Shown: in pieces, positions 25,725 through 35,664 of the stretch
How the letters are laid out: each line of letters opens with the position of its first letter
Numbering within the stretch: the first letter of the stretch is position 1
Assembly (NCBI GenBank): GCA_016208915.1
Contig: JACQXE010000048.1
Location: 1-48,816, forward strand
Source: Nitrospirota bacterium
GTDB taxonomy: Bacteria > Nitrospirota > Thermodesulfovibrionia > Thermodesulfovibrionales > UBA1546
Direction: 5' to 3'
DNA length: 48,816 nucleotides
Notes under the pieces: model-generated
Databases searched by the model: none
What the model saw: only the letters and a program-made list of their open reading frames with translations
What the model was told of the DNA's origin: nothing
Made by a program: the position numbers and the translations under genes

Positions 25725-27129
25725 GCAATACAGGATTATTCATTTTGTCGGCATCGGGGGCATAGGCATGAGCGGGATAGCCGAGGTCCTTCACAATCTC
25801 GGATATGAAGTTACAGGGTCAGACGTAAAGGAGTCTGAAACAACTCACAGGCTTAACAGCCTTGGCATAAAGGTGCACATCGGGCACAGGCCTGAAAACA
25901 TTGATGAGGCGCATGTCGTAGTAATATCCTCTGCTGTGTCCAGGAACAATGCTGAGGTAATTGCAGCAGAAGAGAGATCAATTCCTGTAATCCCGCGCGC
26001 TGAGATGCTCGCTGAACTTGCGAGACTGAAGTACAGCGTGCTTATCGCAGGCGCCCACGGCAAGACAACAACCACGTCATTAATCTCGGCTATTCTTGCC
26101 CATGGCGGCCTTGATCCCACAGTTGTGATAGGTGGAAAACTGATAGCCACTGGCAGTAATGCAATTCTTGGTCAGGGAGATTTTCTCGTGGCCGAGGCTG
26201 ATGAGAGTGACGGGTCATTCCTTAAACTCTCTCCGACAATCGCTGTGGTTACAAATATAGATAAGGAGCATATGGATTTTTTCAAGACAATGGATTCATT
26301 GAGAGAGGCATTTCTCTCATTCATGAATAAGGTTCCATTTTACGGAGTATCAATAATCTGTATCGAAAATGAAGATCTCCGCAGGCTTATGCCATCCGTT
26401 CACAGGCGGTGTATCACATACGGGCTTTCAGCTGATGCTGATGTATATGCAGTTAACGTCAACAAGGGTTTTATGTCCGTGAGTTTCGATGTTGTTTACA
26501 AAGGAAGCAATATCGGCAATTTCAGCCTTCCTGTGCCGGGAATGCACAGTATCCTTAACAGCCTTGCAAGCATTGCAGTTGCGATGGAACTAAAGCTGGA
26601 TAAAGACATGATCAGGGAGGCATTAAGAAAATTCAGCGGTATACAGCGGAGGTTTGAGTTAAAAGGGGATATGCGTGGAATAAGGATATTTGATGACTAT
26701 GGACACCATCCCACTGAGATAAAGGCGACACTTAAGGCTGCAAAAGAAGGACTTATAGCCAGGCAGCAGTCAGAAACCGGCAGTAAGATAAAGGGAAGGC
26801 TATTCGCAATCTTTCAGCCGCACAGATATACAAGAACGCGGGATCTTATTGATGAGTTTGCAGCCTGCTTCTCAGAGGCTGATGTCCTTTATCTGATGGA
26901 TATTTATCCTGCCGGGGAAAAACCTATAGAAGGAATTAATTCAAGGATTATGCTTGACCGCATAAAAAGAGAAGGACAGAAGGATTGTTCTTATTTCTCT
27001 GACAGGGAAAAGCTGTTGGAGAGCCTGCTCCTGCGGGTTAAAGATGGTGATGTAATTTTTACCCTCGGAGCAGGGGATGTTTGGAAAACCGGTGAAGAGA
27101 TAATAAAAAGACTGAAGGCTGGGAAGTGA
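25717..27129 (+). CDS. murC: UDP-N-acetylmuramate: L-alanine ligase
   Basis: MurC adds L-alanine to UDP-MurNAc, the first stem peptide step. The 470-residue protein has HFVGIGGIGMSGIAEVL at its N-terminus, the ATP loop GAHGKTTTTSLI (about 111-122), the DESDGSFL motif and the C-terminal FDDYGHHPTEI and IFQPHRYTRT blocks. The order murG-murC-murB-ddl-ftsQ is standard. It overlaps murG by eight bases and murB by four. Confidence 0.97.
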   Translation: MFEQYRIIHFVGIGGIGMSGIAEVLHNLGYEVTGSDVKESETTHRLNSLGIKVHIGHRPENIDEAHVVVISSAVSRNNAEVIAAEERSIPVIPRAEMLAELARLKYSVLIAGAHGKTTTTSLISAILAHGGLDPTVVIGGKLIATGSNAILGQGDFLVAEADESDGSFLKLSPTIAVVTNIDKEHMDFFKTMDSLREAFLSFMNKVPFYGVSIICIENEDLRRLMPSVHRRCITYGLSADADVYAVNVNKGFMSVSFDVVYKGSNIGNFSLPVPGMHSILNSLASIAVAMELKLDKDMIREALRKFSGIQRRFELKGDMRGIRIFDDYGHHPTEIKATLKAAKEGLIARQQSETGSKIKGRLFAIFQPHRYTRTRDLIDEFAACFSEADVLYLMDIYPAGEKPIEGINSRIMLDRIKREGQKDCSYFSDREKLLESLLLRVKDGDVIFTLGAGDVWKTGEEIIKRLKAGK

Positions 27130-28076
27130 GGACTCATAAAAGCATGAAAAATATTGATAAAAATTTATTGAGAGAAATAATAACCCACAAAGATTTCTCA
27201 GGCAGCGTGAGTTTCATGGAGCCGATGAAGGATCATACGTCACTCAGAATAGGAGGTCAGGCTGATGTCTTCGCAGTTCCCAAGGAGGCGATCTCTTTAA
27301 AAAATATGCTTTTTGCATTGAAGGAAGAGGGAATCCCCTTCATCCCTGTTGGCGGAGGCACAAATATGCTTGTTAGAGACAATGGGATAGAAGGTGTTGT
27401 GATTTCATTAAAAAATTTTGAGCGCATGGATATTGTAGGGAAAGAAAGAGATTCAGTCATGATTTATATTGAATCAGGCGCGCCGTTGCAGAAACTTGTA
27501 AGCCTTTCAAGAGACAACGGCTATTCAGGAATAGAAGGGCTTATCGGGATCCCGGGTTCTATCGGAGGAGCGGTTTCCGGCAATGCAGGCTCGTTTGGAT
27601 ATTCTGTAAAAGACGTTCTCATATCTGCTACTTTGATGGATGCTGATGGAGAGGTCACTGAGATAAATGCAGACAGGCTCAGGCTTGGTTACAGGTCATC
27701 GAGGATACCGCAAGGTTCAATTATCCTGAGCGCAATCATAGAGATGAGACCGAATTCGAAAGAAGACGTTAAGAAGAAAATGAAGGAGTTTATTAAGGAA
27801 AAACGGGAAAGGCATCCCCTGTCAGAACTTTCAGCAGGATGTGTATTCAGGAATCCTGAAGGCATGTCTGCCGGGAGGCTTATAGACGAGGCGGGATGTA
27901 AAGGTATGAAGATAGGAGAGGTTGAAGTGAGCGGCTTGCATGCAAATTATTTTGTAAATAAGGGGAATGCAACAGCCTCTGACTTTATAAGGCTGATGGA
28001 TGAAGTAAGTAAAAGAGTGAGAAAGGCCTTTGGCATAAACCTTGAACCGGAGATAAGGATTATTGGCAGAAGATGA
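27126..28076 (+). CDS. murB: UDP-N-acetylenolpyruvoylglucosamine reductase
   Basis: MurB is an FAD enzyme that reduces enolpyruvyl-UDP-GlcNAc with NADPH to UDP-MurNAc. The 316-residue protein has the FAD-binding [32 protein letters not shown], and the proton-donor region GCVFRNP, where cysteine replaces the more usual serine (residue 239 in this numbering). That substitution is known in some type II enzymes. The listed start is a GTG at 27126 overlapping the murC stop. An ATG at 27144 would also be reasonable. Confidence 0.94.
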   Translation: MRTHKSMKNIDKNLLREIITHKDFSGSVSFMEPMKDHTSLRIGGQADVFAVPKEAISLKNMLFALKEEGIPFIPVGGGTNMLVRDNGIEGVVISLKNFERMDIVGKERDSVMIYIESGAPLQKLVSLSRDNGYSGIEGLIGIPGSIGGAVSGNAGSFGYSVKDVLISATLMDADGEVTEINADRLRLGYRSSRIPQGSIILSAIIEMRPNSKEDVKKKMKEFIKEKRERHPLSELSAGCVFRNPEGMSAGRLIDEAGCKGMKIGEVEVSGLHANYFVNKGNATASDFIRLMDEVSKRVRKAFGINLEPEIRIIGRR

Positions 28077-29002
28077 GACTGACTGATAAAAAAATAGGTG
28101 TGCTGATGGGTGGCGTATCTGCTGAGAGAGAGGTTTCGCTGAGGAGCGGGACTGCTGTGTTCAATGCGCTGAAAGCCCTTGGCTATGACGTTGTTTCGAT
28201 GGATGTCTCTTCAAAAAGCATATGTGAAGATATAAGGAAAGAACATGTGGACGCAGCATTTATTGTCCTTCACGGAGGCTGGGGAGAAGATGGTTCAGTT
28301 CAAGGACTGCTCGATGTGATTGGGATCCGGTATACCGGCTCTAATGTGCTTGCTTCAGCTCTCGCTATGGACAAAGAGGCGTCAAAGAAGATATTCCTCT
28401 ACCACAATATCCCTGTGCCGCCATTTATGGTTGTCACGCGGAAGGCTGTCAGCCGTCAGCTATCAGCTATCGGTTATGAAATGCCATGGGTAATCAAACC
28501 GGTATGCGAAGGCTCGAGCGTTGGCGTAAGTATAGTTAAGGATAAAGAAAGATTGAGTTCTGCCATTGAGCAGGCATTTTCGCATGATGAAAGGGTAATT
28601 ATAGAGAAGTACATAGAAGGCAAGGAAGTCCATATCGGCATTCTCGGAGAAAGGGTTCTTGGCGGGGTTGAGGTTAGACCATCCCTTGAGTTCTACAGCT
28701 ATGAGGCAAAGTATACGGCAGGACTTACAGAATATATACTTCCGCCTGAGATAGATGATAAGACATATGAGAAAGCAGAAAAGACCGCTTTTGCTGCGCA
28801 TTCAGCGCTCGGCTGCAGGGGTGCAACAAGGGTTGATCTGAGGCTTGACAGTGCAGGTAACCCTTATGTGCTTGAAGTAAATACTATTCCGGGAATGACA
28901 GAAACCAGCCTTCTCCCGAAGATTGCAAGGAACGCAGGCCTCGATTTCCCTGTTCTTATTGAGGAAATACTGAAAGAGGCGCTCGAGAGGAAAAAAGGAT
29001 GA
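28073..29002 (+). CDS. ddl: D-alanine: D-alanine ligase
   Basis: This ATP-grasp enzyme makes the D-Ala-D-Ala used by MurF. The 309-residue protein has [16 protein letters not shown] at the N-terminus, [15 protein letters not shown], the ATP-binding [14 protein letters not shown], and the C-terminal [19 protein letters not shown] heptamer array (28445-28472) encodes [11 protein letters not shown] in the loop just before the ATP-grasp domain, where extra residues are tolerated. It overlaps murB and ftsQ by ATGA. Confidence 0.96.
   Translation: MRLTDKKIGVLMGGVSAEREVSLRSGTAVFNALKALGYDVVSMDVSSKSICEDIRKEHVDAAFIVLHGGWGEDGSVQGLLDVIGIRYTGSNVLASALAMDKEASKKIFLYHNIPVPPFMVVTRKAVSRQLSAIGYEMPWVIKPVCEGSSVGVSIVKDKERLSSAIEQAFSHDERVIIEKYIEGKEVHIGILGERVLGGVEVRPSLEFYSYEAKYTAGLTEYILPPEIDDKTYEKAEKTAFAAHSALGCRGATRVDLRLDSAGNPYVLEVNTIPGMTETSLLPKIARNAGLDFPVLIEEILKEALERKKG
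28445..28472 (+). repeat. Heptamer array inside ddl
   Basis: The units are GCTGTCA, GCCGTCA, GCTATCA, GCTATCG. This is the same unit family as the array inside murE at 17091-17125. Both are translated in the same sense but in unrelated genes. Confidence 0.75.
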
Positions 29003-29781
29003 GAGCAAGCAATAAAAAAACAGACAAAAAGACTTCAGCGCAAAAGTCAGGCATGGCGCGCTGCGTCGTGAAATTAATGTTTGTTATCGCATTCCTTACG
29101 GTTATATATTTCGGAGTGAGTTATGCATTGTCTTTAAAGCACTACACCCTGTTCCCTGTCAAGGATGTTGTATTTTCAGGAAACAAACATCTGACAGATA
29201 ATGAGCTAAAGGCAATGATGGGTTTCAAAGGGGAGGAAGGGCTTATAGGATTGTCAGGCAAAGAATTTTCAGCAAGGCTTTTGAAATCTCCATGGGTTAA
29301 GGCGGTCAGCTTCAGAAAGGATTTCCCGAACAGATTCCTTATTAGGGTGGAAGAGGCAATGCCTTACGCGCTTCTGGAGATGAATGGACGCACGTTTTTT
29401 ATTGATGACGAGGGCAATCTTCTTGAGGAGATAAAAGGCGGCTCTATCCCGTTCCTGCCTGTAGTTTCAGGCGATCCTTTCAATAACCACGCCAGTTTTA
29501 CAGAGGCGCTGAACATTATAAGGGCAGTCAAGGCAAAAGGTTTTACCAACATAAAGGACCGCATAGAGGTAATACTTCCTCAGGGTTCCGGCACAGAGAA
29601 TCTTTCGATGCAGATTGACGGCACTCTCGTAAAGATAGGTTATGGCGAATATGAAGAAAAACTTGAAAGACTCATTGAACTAGAAGACGAGATAGTAAAG
29701 AGGGGCATCCCTGTTGATTATATTGATCTAAGATTTGCAAACAGGGTTATTGTTAAGCCTGTAAAAGAGGTTGTACGGTGA
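28999..29781 (+). CDS. ftsQ: Cell division protein FtsQ
   Basis: FtsQ is a bitopic divisome protein that links FtsB/FtsL to the early ring. The 260-residue protein has a lysine-rich cytoplasmic start, one membrane helix at about 27-46, and a POTRA domain beginning at [19 protein letters not shown]. The FtsQ beta-domain follows, with [20 protein letters not shown]. Its position between ddl and ftsA is canonical. It overlaps ddl and ftsA by four bases each. Confidence 0.93.
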   Translation: MRASNKKTDKKTSAQKSGMARCVVKLMFVIAFLTVIYFGVSYALSLKHYTLFPVKDVVFSGNKHLTDNELKAMMGFKGEEGLIGLSGKEFSARLLKSPWVKAVSFRKDFPNRFLIRVEEAMPYALLEMNGRTFFIDDEGNLLEEIKGGSIPFLPVVSGDPFNNHASFTEALNIIRAVKAKGFTNIKDRIEVILPQGSGTENLSMQIDGTLVKIGYGEYEEKLERLIELEDEIVKRGIPVDYIDLRFANRVIVKPVKEVVR

Positions 29782-31037
29782 GGAAAAGAAATATTTTCGT
29801 GGGGCTTGATGTCGGCACAACCAAGATATGTGCCCTTGTAGGCGAGCTTACAGATAAAAAAATGGATATCATCGCAATGGGCTCAGCTCCTTCAACCGGG
29901 CTGAGAAAAGGGATTGTGATAAATATAGAGGCAACTGTTCATTCCATAAAAAAGGCGGTAGAAGAGGCTGAGGCAAAAGCCGGATTTGATATACGTTCTG
30001 TTTATGTCGGTATTGCCGGCGGGCATATAAAAAGCTTTGAGAGTTATGGCGCAGTAGGAGTACATGGGAAAGAGATAAAGCAGCGTGATGTTGATAAGGT
30101 AATAGCGTCTGCGAGTGTTGTGTATATTCCACTCGACAGGGAAGTGCTTCACATAATACCGTCAGAGTTCATACTGGACAGTCAGGCGGGGATAAAAGAT
30201 CCTGTTGGCATGTCAGGCGTCAGGCTCGAGGCAAAGGTTCACATAGTTACAGGAGCTGTGTCGTCTGTGAAGAATCTGCTGAAATGCTGTGAAAAGGCAG
30301 GGCTTGATGTAGCTGATATTGTGCTTGAGCCGATAGCCTCTGCAGAGGCAGTGCTTACTGAAGATGAGAAGGAGTTAGGCACTGCGCTTATTGATATCGG
30401 AGGCGGGACAACAGATATTGCCATATATAAGGATGGAAGCCTGAGACATACGGCCGTGCTTGCGCTTGGCGGAAATCATTTCACAAATGACATTGCTGTT
30501 GGTCTGAGAATTCCTGTTCAGGAGGCAGAAAGGGTCAAGAAAAGATACGGCTGCGCATATGCGAATGCTACTGATGGAGCCACAGAGATAGATATGGAAG
30601 GAGCAGACAGGCAGCTTAGGAAGATACAGAAAAAATACATTACAGAGATAATACAGCCAAGGTGTGAAGAACTCTCTGAACTTATAAGGGAGGAGATAGA
30701 GGGCACATATGTCATTGCAAAAAATACGTCAGGTATTGTGTTGACAGGAGGAGCTTCTCTGCTCGAGGGAATCGACAGCTTTCTGGAATCAGAATTAGGA
30801 TTTCCTGTGAGAAAGGGAATTCCTGAAGGGATAAGAGGAAACGGCTTAAACAACCCGATGTATTCGACAGGAGTTGGTCTCATTCTCAGGGGTGCCCCCC
30901 ATATGACAGAGGACGACCTTTACGAAGGCGTTTTAAATACTGCATTCGAAAGGATGAAAGGTTGGGTAAAGGATTTATTTGAATCAGGATCTCGTGTGTT
31001 TGGCAACAGGAAGATATCGGTAAAACAGAGGATATAA
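29778..31037 (+). CDS. ftsA: Cell division protein FtsA
   Basis: FtsA is the actin-like ATPase that tethers FtsZ to the inner membrane. The 419-residue protein has the phosphate-1 motif GLDVGTTKICALVGE, the SHS2 (1C) domain including VYVGIAGGHIKSFES, phosphate-2 LIDIGGGTTDIAIYKDGSL, and the adenosine motif VLTGGASLLEGI. The C-terminal region ends with GWVKDLFES, consistent with an amphipathic membrane-targeting helix. The start is a GTG overlapping the ftsQ stop. Confidence 0.96.
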   Translation: MRKRNIFVGLDVGTTKICALVGELTDKKMDIIAMGSAPSTGLRKGIVINIEATVHSIKKAVEEAEAKAGFDIRSVYVGIAGGHIKSFESYGAVGVHGKEIKQRDVDKVIASASVVYIPLDREVLHIIPSEFILDSQAGIKDPVGMSGVRLEAKVHIVTGAVSSVKNLLKCCEKAGLDVADIVLEPIASAEAVLTEDEKELGTALIDIGGGTTDIAIYKDGSLRHTAVLALGGNHFTNDIAVGLRIPVQEAERVKKRYGCAYANATDGATEIDMEGADRQLRKIQKKYITEIIQPRCEELSELIREEIEGTYVIAKNTSGIVLTGGASLLEGIDSFLESELGFPVRKGIPEGIRGNGLNNPMYSTGVGLILRGAPHMTEDDLYEGVLNTAFERMKGWVKDLFESGSRVFGNRKISVKQRI

Positions 31038-31094
31038 AGGGAATGGATATAAAGGTAAAAAAATATTTTATCAAAGATGAAAAGGAGGTGTCTT

Positions 31095-32273
31095 ATGTTT
31101 AGGTTGGAGGAGATAAGGGGACAGGGAGCAAGCATAAGGGTTATTGGAGTAGGTGGCGCAGGTGGAAACGCTGTCAATAATATGATCGCATCCAGTCTGC
31201 AGGGAGTTGAGTTCATAGCAGTGAATACAGACAGTCAGGTTCTCGAGACTTCACTTGCCTCTACCAAGATGCAGGTTGGTGTGGAACTTACAAAAGGACT
31301 TGGCGCAGGCTCTAATCCTGAGATCGGCAGAGAGGCGGCGCTCGAAAACAGAGATGCCATTGCAGACTGCCTCAAAGGCGCTGATATGGTCTTTATAACA
31401 GCAGGCATGGGCGGCGGAACAGGAACAGGAGCATCGCCTGTCATTGCGAGCGTAGCAAAGGAATTAGGTATTCTCACTGTTGCTATTGTCACAAAACCAT
31501 TCTTTTATGAGGGCAAGAAAAGGACTATGAATGCAGACATAGGATTAAAAGAGCTTCAGAACTATGTTGATACGCTTATTACTATACCGAATGACAGGAT
31601 AGGGCTTGTTGTTGAAAAAGGGACTCCAATGCTCAAGTCTTTTGCAGTTGCCAATGATGTCCTCAGACAAGCTGTACAGGGCATATCAGACCTGATTCTT
31701 ATACCCGGACTTATAAACCTTGATTTTGCAGATATAAAGGCAGTAATGGCTGATGCAGGAAGAGCTGTGATGGGAGTCGGTCTCGGCAGAGGAGACGGAG
31801 GAGCACTCGAGGCAGCCAAGAAGGCAATCTCTAATCCATTACTTGAGGATTATACAACCGAAGGCGCAAAAGGAATTGTTATCAATATCACAGGCGGGCT
31901 CGCACTCTCCTTAAGTTCTGTGCAGGATGCAGCAGCTTTTATATATGACATGGCGCATGATGACGCAAACATAATTTTCGGCGCAGTCATCAACCCTGAC
32001 ATTGAGGATGAGGTGAGGGTGACTGTTATTGCCACAGGTTTCGAGGAAAAGAAAGAAAAGGTCGCTCTTTCGCAGATCCGGAAATGGACACCCGTAAAAG
32101 AACCTATGAGTTTTAAAGGAGCAGACAGGGTTCTCGCAAAAAATCTAAGGTCAGCCTATGCAATAGCAGCTTCGGCTGTAAAGGGCGAGCTGCCTGATAA
32201 TGAAGTGATGAATTATGAAGATCCTTTAGATATTCCAGCGTTTATGAGAAAATCCCACCCCATAGGCACATAA
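31095..32273 (+). CDS. ftsZ: Cell division GTPase FtsZ
   Basis: FtsZ is the tubulin-like GTPase that forms the division ring. The chosen start is the ATG at 31095, because AAAGGAGGTG (31081-31090) is an ideal ribosome site at correct spacing; an upstream in-frame ATG at 31077 lacks one. The 392-residue product has the G-box GGGTGTG (106-112), the T7 loop region NLDFADIKAVM and a short linker ending in the conserved tail DIPAFMRK that binds FtsA. It is the last gene of the dcw cluster, followed by a strong hairpin. Confidence 0.97.
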   Translation: MFRLEEIRGQGASIRVIGVGGAGGNAVNNMIASSLQGVEFIAVNTDSQVLETSLASTKMQVGVELTKGLGAGSNPEIGREAALENRDAIADCLKGADMVFITAGMGGGTGTGASPVIASVAKELGILTVAIVTKPFFYEGKKRTMNADIGLKELQNYVDTLITIPNDRIGLVVEKGTPMLKSFAVANDVLRQAVQGISDLILIPGLINLDFADIKAVMADAGRAVMGVGLGRGDGGALEAAKKAISNPLLEDYTTEGAKGIVINITGGLALSLSSVQDAAAFIYDMAHDDANIIFGAVINPDIEDEVRVTVIATGFEEKKEKVALSQIRKWTPVKEPMSFKGADRVLAKNLRSAYAIAASAVKGELPDNEVMNYEDPLDIPAFMRKSHPIGT

Positions 32274-32284
32274 ATTTCCCCCAT

Positions 32285-32314
32285 GAGGGGCTTCCTTCCC
32301 CAAGGAAGCCCCTC
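32285..32314. terminator. Perfect 13-bp hairpin after ftsZ
   Basis: GAGGGGCTTCCTT pairs perfectly with AAGGAAGCCCCTC around a CCCC loop, 11 bases after the ftsZ stop. A run of C, not T, follows, so it is not a textbook intrinsic terminator. It may act as a barrier or mRNA-stabilising structure, or be another palindromic repeat. Confidence 0.6.
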
Positions 32315-32436
32315 CCCCCCTCCTAAATTAAAGGATGGGAAACAATATTGTAAAGAATATTCTCTCTATGGTATTCTTCACCTGTTATTATGATTATTCC
32401 CTCATGTGTTGAAAAACTTAAGTTAGGAAATAGAGA

Positions 32437-33459
32437 ATGAAATTAAGAGACATTGCTGAATTGATTGATGGAGAGATTATCGGCGAGCCTGATATCGAGA
32501 TTAAGGGCGTTGCAGGCATATCAGATGCAAAAGAGGGCGATATCACATTTCTCGCAAATACAAAATTTCTGAAAGAATGCATAAAGGGCATGGCATCTTG
32601 CGTTATAGTCAAAGACGCAATCCCTGATATAAAAAAAACTCAGATTAAGGTCTCAAATCCTCAGTACGCATTTGCAAGGCTTCTTGGGCATTTTTATGTG
32701 AAACCCATTATGCCTTCAGGAATCAGCGATAAGGCATATGTATCCCACAGTGCCAGGATAGGCAAAGAGGTATCAATATATCCTCTGTCTTATATCTCAG
32801 ACAATGTATCGATAGGTGATAATGCAGTTATCTGTCCGGGCGTGTTTATCGGCGAGAATTCTTCAATCGGAGAGGGATGCATAATATATCCGAATGTGAC
32901 TATAAGAGAGAAGGTGAGGGTTGGCAATAGAGTTATTATACATTCTGGCTCTGTGATAGGCTCTGATGGTTTTGGTTATGTATTCGAGAAAGGAATTCAC
33001 TACAAGATACCCCAGATAGGCGGAGTCGTCATAGGGGATGATGTTGAAATAGGAGCCAATGTAACTATTGACAGAGCGACAACAGGAAATACTATCATAG
33101 GAAACGGCAGTAAGATAGATAATCTTGTACAGATTGCGCATAATGTCAAAATAGGCCAAAATTCTGTTATTGCTGCACAGGTAGGAATTGCAGGAAGCGC
33201 TGAGATAGGAAATTATGTTCTGATAGGCGGTCAGGTGGGCATTGCAGACCATGCGAAGGTGGATGACGGCTGTATGGTAGGCGGTCAGTCAGGGGTTATG
33301 GGACATCTTACAAAAGGGGTTTATTCAGGCACCCCTGTTATACCGCACAGAGACTGGCTTAAGGCAGTTGCAATATTCGCCAAACTACCTGAACTAAATA
33401 AAAGGATAAAGGAACTTGAAGAAAAGATAGACAACATCGAGAGGAGGCAAGAAAAATGA
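32437..33459 (+). CDS. lpxD: UDP-3-O-acylglucosamine N-acyltransferase
   Basis: LpxD transfers the second hydroxyacyl chain from acyl-ACP in lipid A synthesis. The 340-residue protein has an N-terminal uridine-binding domain (residues 1-100, with [11 protein letters not shown]) and a long left-handed beta-helix of hexapeptide repeats. The active-site histidine region reads [18 protein letters not shown]. The C-terminal helix ([19 protein letters not shown]) is usual. TAGGAAATAGAG precedes the ATG. Unlike many Gram-negative loci, lpxC is not between ftsZ and lpxD. Confidence 0.95.
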   Translation: MKLRDIAELIDGEIIGEPDIEIKGVAGISDAKEGDITFLANTKFLKECIKGMASCVIVKDAIPDIKKTQIKVSNPQYAFARLLGHFYVKPIMPSGISDKAYVSHSARIGKEVSIYPLSYISDNVSIGDNAVICPGVFIGENSSIGEGCIIYPNVTIREKVRVGNRVIIHSGSVIGSDGFGYVFEKGIHYKIPQIGGVVIGDDVEIGANVTIDRATTGNTIIGNGSKIDNLVQIAHNVKIGQNSVIAAQVGIAGSAEIGNYVLIGGQVGIADHAKVDDGCMVGGQSGVMGHLTKGVYSGTPVIPHRDWLKAVAIFAKLPELNKRIKELEEKIDNIERRQEK

Positions 33460-33890
33460 TGGATGTAAATAAGATACAGGAACTTATGCCGCACAGATAT
33501 CCGTTTCTTATGGTTGACAGGATTATTGAGCTTGAACCGAATGTGAAGGCAACAGCCATTAAGAATGTGACGATTAATGAGCCTTTTTTCCAAGGGCATT
33601 TCCCGGGTAATCCAATCATGCCTGGGGTTCTGATTATAGAGGCGATGGCACAGGTCGCAGGTGTGCTCGCATTCAGTTCAGGGATTCAAGGCGATACGGT
33701 TTTTTTTATGAGTATAGAAAAGGCAAAGTTCAGGAAGCCTGTCGTGCCTGGGGATCAGCTCAGGATGGAGGTTAAGGTGGTACAGCAGCGCGGCAATGTC
33801 TGGAAATTCTCAGGAGATGCAATGGTTGACGGAAAGGTTGCCACAGAGGCAGAATTTACTGCCATGGTGCTTACAAAGGAGCATAAATGA
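33456..33890 (+). CDS. fabZ: 3-hydroxyacyl-ACP dehydratase FabZ
   Basis: FabZ dehydrates 3-hydroxyacyl-ACP in type II fatty acid synthesis and competes with LpxA/LpxD for the same substrate pool. The 144-residue hot-dog protein has [13 protein letters not shown] and the catalytic [20 protein letters not shown], with His and Glu in the expected places. It lies between lpxD and lpxA with ATGA overlaps on both sides, the classic coupling of lipid A and fatty acid genes. Confidence 0.97.
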   Translation: MMDVNKIQELMPHRYPFLMVDRIIELEPNVKATAIKNVTINEPFFQGHFPGNPIMPGVLIIEAMAQVAGVLAFSSGIQGDTVFFMSIEKAKFRKPVVPGDQLRMEVKVVQQRGNVWKFSGDAMVDGKVATEAEFTAMVLTKEHK

Positions 33891-34666
33891 AGACAGAGAT
33901 ACACAAGACAGCGATAATAGATCCGAATGCATTTATAGATGAAGGCGTTTCTATAGGTCCGTTTTGCATAATAGGCGAAGGCGTCAAATTAAGGAAAGGG
34001 ACAAGGCTTGTATCAAATGTTGTCATAGAAGGAAATACTGATATAGGAGAGAACTGTACGATATATCCTTTTACAAGCATTGGGCTTCCTCCTCAGGACC
34101 TCAAATACAAAGGAGAAAAAACCGGCGTAAGGATTGGCAATAACAATACAATCAGGGAATATGTAACAGTACACAGAGCATCTGTTGGCGGCGACGGCAT
34201 AACAGAAATCGGTGATAGTAATTTCCTTATGGGTTATGTCCACATAGCACATGACTGTAAGATAGGAAGCAATGTCGTTATGGCAAATCTCGCAACGCTC
34301 GCAGGACATGTAATGGTCGAAGACTATGCTTTCATAGGAGGGATAGTTGCTATTCATCAGTTCACACGGATTGGAGCTTATGCAATGGTTGGAGGTTTCA
34401 GCGGCATAGGACAGGATATACCTCCTTATACAATGGCATCAGGCCCAAGGGCCAAACTATTCGGACTCAATTCAGTAGGGCTTAAAAGACACGATTTTTC
34501 TGACACAACGATAAATGCATTAAAAAAGGCATACAAGATTTTATTCAGGGAAAAGCACACCTTGAAAGAAGCCATAAAGAAGGTTCAGAAGGAAGTGCAT
34601 CAGACAGATGAGATAAAACACCTCATAGGGTTTATCGAGGAAAATACAAGAGGGATATGCAGGTGA
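33887..34666 (+). CDS. lpxA: UDP-N-acetylglucosamine acyltransferase
   Basis: LpxA catalyses the first step of lipid A synthesis, 3-O-acylation of UDP-GlcNAc. The 259-residue trimeric beta-helix protein has hexapeptide repeats from the start (IHKTAIIDPNAFIDEGVSIG), the catalytic histidine within VHIAHDCKIG, and a C-terminal helical domain (LKKAYKILFREKHTLKEAI). It overlaps fabZ by four bases. A dispersed inverted-repeat element separates it from lpxI. Confidence 0.96.
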   Translation: MKTEIHKTAIIDPNAFIDEGVSIGPFCIIGEGVKLRKGTRLVSNVVIEGNTDIGENCTIYPFTSIGLPPQDLKYKGEKTGVRIGNNNTIREYVTVHRASVGGDGITEIGDSNFLMGYVHIAHDCKIGSNVVMANLATLAGHVMVEDYAFIGGIVAIHQFTRIGAYAMVGGFSGIGQDIPPYTMASGPRAKLFGLNSVGLKRHDFSDTTINALKKAYKILFREKHTLKEAIKKVQKEVHQTDEIKHLIGFIEENTRGICR

Positions 34667-34719
34667 AGCAAGAATTAAAAATGAACCTTTCATTTCAAAG
34701 GAGTGAGATATGCCAGTTT

Positions 34720-34797
34720 TGTCATTCCGCACTTGATGCGGAATCCAGAGCTATCATGAGCTTATAATGCTGGATTCTTGCTTTCGCAGGAATGACA
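34720..34797. repeat. TGTCATTCC...GGAATGACA palindromic element, copy 1
   Basis: The element starts TGTCATTCC and ends GGAATGACA, with internal GGAATCCAG near the left and CTGGATTC near the right forming a nested inverted repeat. The same family is seen at 36844-36909. It lies between lpxA and lpxI, just behind a Shine-Dalgarno-like AAAGGAGTGAG followed by an ATG that opens only an eight-codon frame. Confidence 0.75.
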
Positions 34798-34826
34798 GAT
34801 AATTTTGAAAGAGGTCTTTTAATCAG

Positions 34827-35636
34827 ATGAAAACACTCGGATTGATTGCAGGAATGGGTGAACTGCCGAAATTAGTGGCAGAAGAAGCAAAGTCAAAAGG
34901 ATACAGGGTTGTTGCAGTTGCTCTGGAACCGCTTGCTGACAAAGGCCTTGCATCACACGTTGATGAGATAAGGCATGTGAATGTCGGCAAGCTCGGAGAG
35001 ATAATAGATTCCCTGAAAAAAAATAATGTTAAAAAAGCTGTTATGGCCGGCAAGGTTCCCAAATCTCTCCTCTATAAAAGCAAAATAGTCCCTGATTTCC
35101 GTGCCATAAAACTGCTTTTCTCTCTCAAAGATAAGAGCGATGATTCAATCCTTCTTGCAATTGCAAAAGAACTCGAAAAAGATGGGATCACATTGCTTAA
35201 TACAACTGATTTCAGTTCAGGACTTGTGACCCCAGAGGGGCTTCTTACAGAGGAACGACTCTCAGAGAACGAATGGAGGGATATTGCTTTTGGCTGGAAG
35301 ATAGCCAAAGAGATCGGCCGTCTGGATATTGGCCAGACAGTTATAATCAAGGATCAGGCTGTTATGGCAATAGAGGCGATAGAAGGCACTGACGAGGCTA
35401 TTTTGAGAGGTGGAAAGCTTGCAAGGGAGGGCGCTGTTGTAGTGAAGGTGAGCAAGCCACAGCAGGATATGCGTTTTGATGTTCCTGTCGTTGGAATGAC
35501 TACATTGAAATCCATGATAGAAGTCAATGCACGCGTCCTTGCAGTGGAGGCTGGCAAAAGCATTCTTTTAAAGAGAGAAAAGATGATTAAAGAGGCAGAT
35601 GAGGCAGGGATTTCTATTGTAGGATATGAGGAATAA
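34827..35636 (+). CDS. lpxI: UDP-2,3-diacylglucosamine pyrophosphatase LpxI
   Basis: LpxI hydrolyses UDP-2,3-diacylglucosamine to lipid X and UMP, replacing LpxH in organisms that lack it. The 269-residue protein begins LGLIAGMGELPKLVAEEAKS, has VMAGKVPKSLLY and GRLDIGQTVIIKDQAVMAIE, and ends with the DUF1009-type AVEAGKSILLKREKMIKEAD. Its place after lpxA fits. A GAGG lies 12 bases before the ATG, a rather long spacing. It is convergent with the binding-protein gene 28 bases away, with no clear terminator. Confidence 0.93.
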   Translation: MKTLGLIAGMGELPKLVAEEAKSKGYRVVAVALEPLADKGLASHVDEIRHVNVGKLGEIIDSLKKNNVKKAVMAGKVPKSLLYKSKIVPDFRAIKLLFSLKDKSDDSILLAIAKELEKDGITLLNTTDFSSGLVTPEGLLTEERLSENEWRDIAFGWKIAKEIGRLDIGQTVIIKDQAVMAIEAIEGTDEAILRGGKLAREGAVVVKVSKPQQDMRFDVPVVGMTTLKSMIEVNARVLAVEAGKSILLKREKMIKEADEAGISIVGYEE

Positions 35637-35664
35637 AGTTCCAATTAAGATATTCAAAGCCTTT

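Noticed and set aside
34698-34730. A small gene starting MPVLSFRT after AAAGGAGTGAG
   Set aside because: The frame ends after eight codons inside the palindromic element, so it is more likely a leftover ribosome site than a gene.
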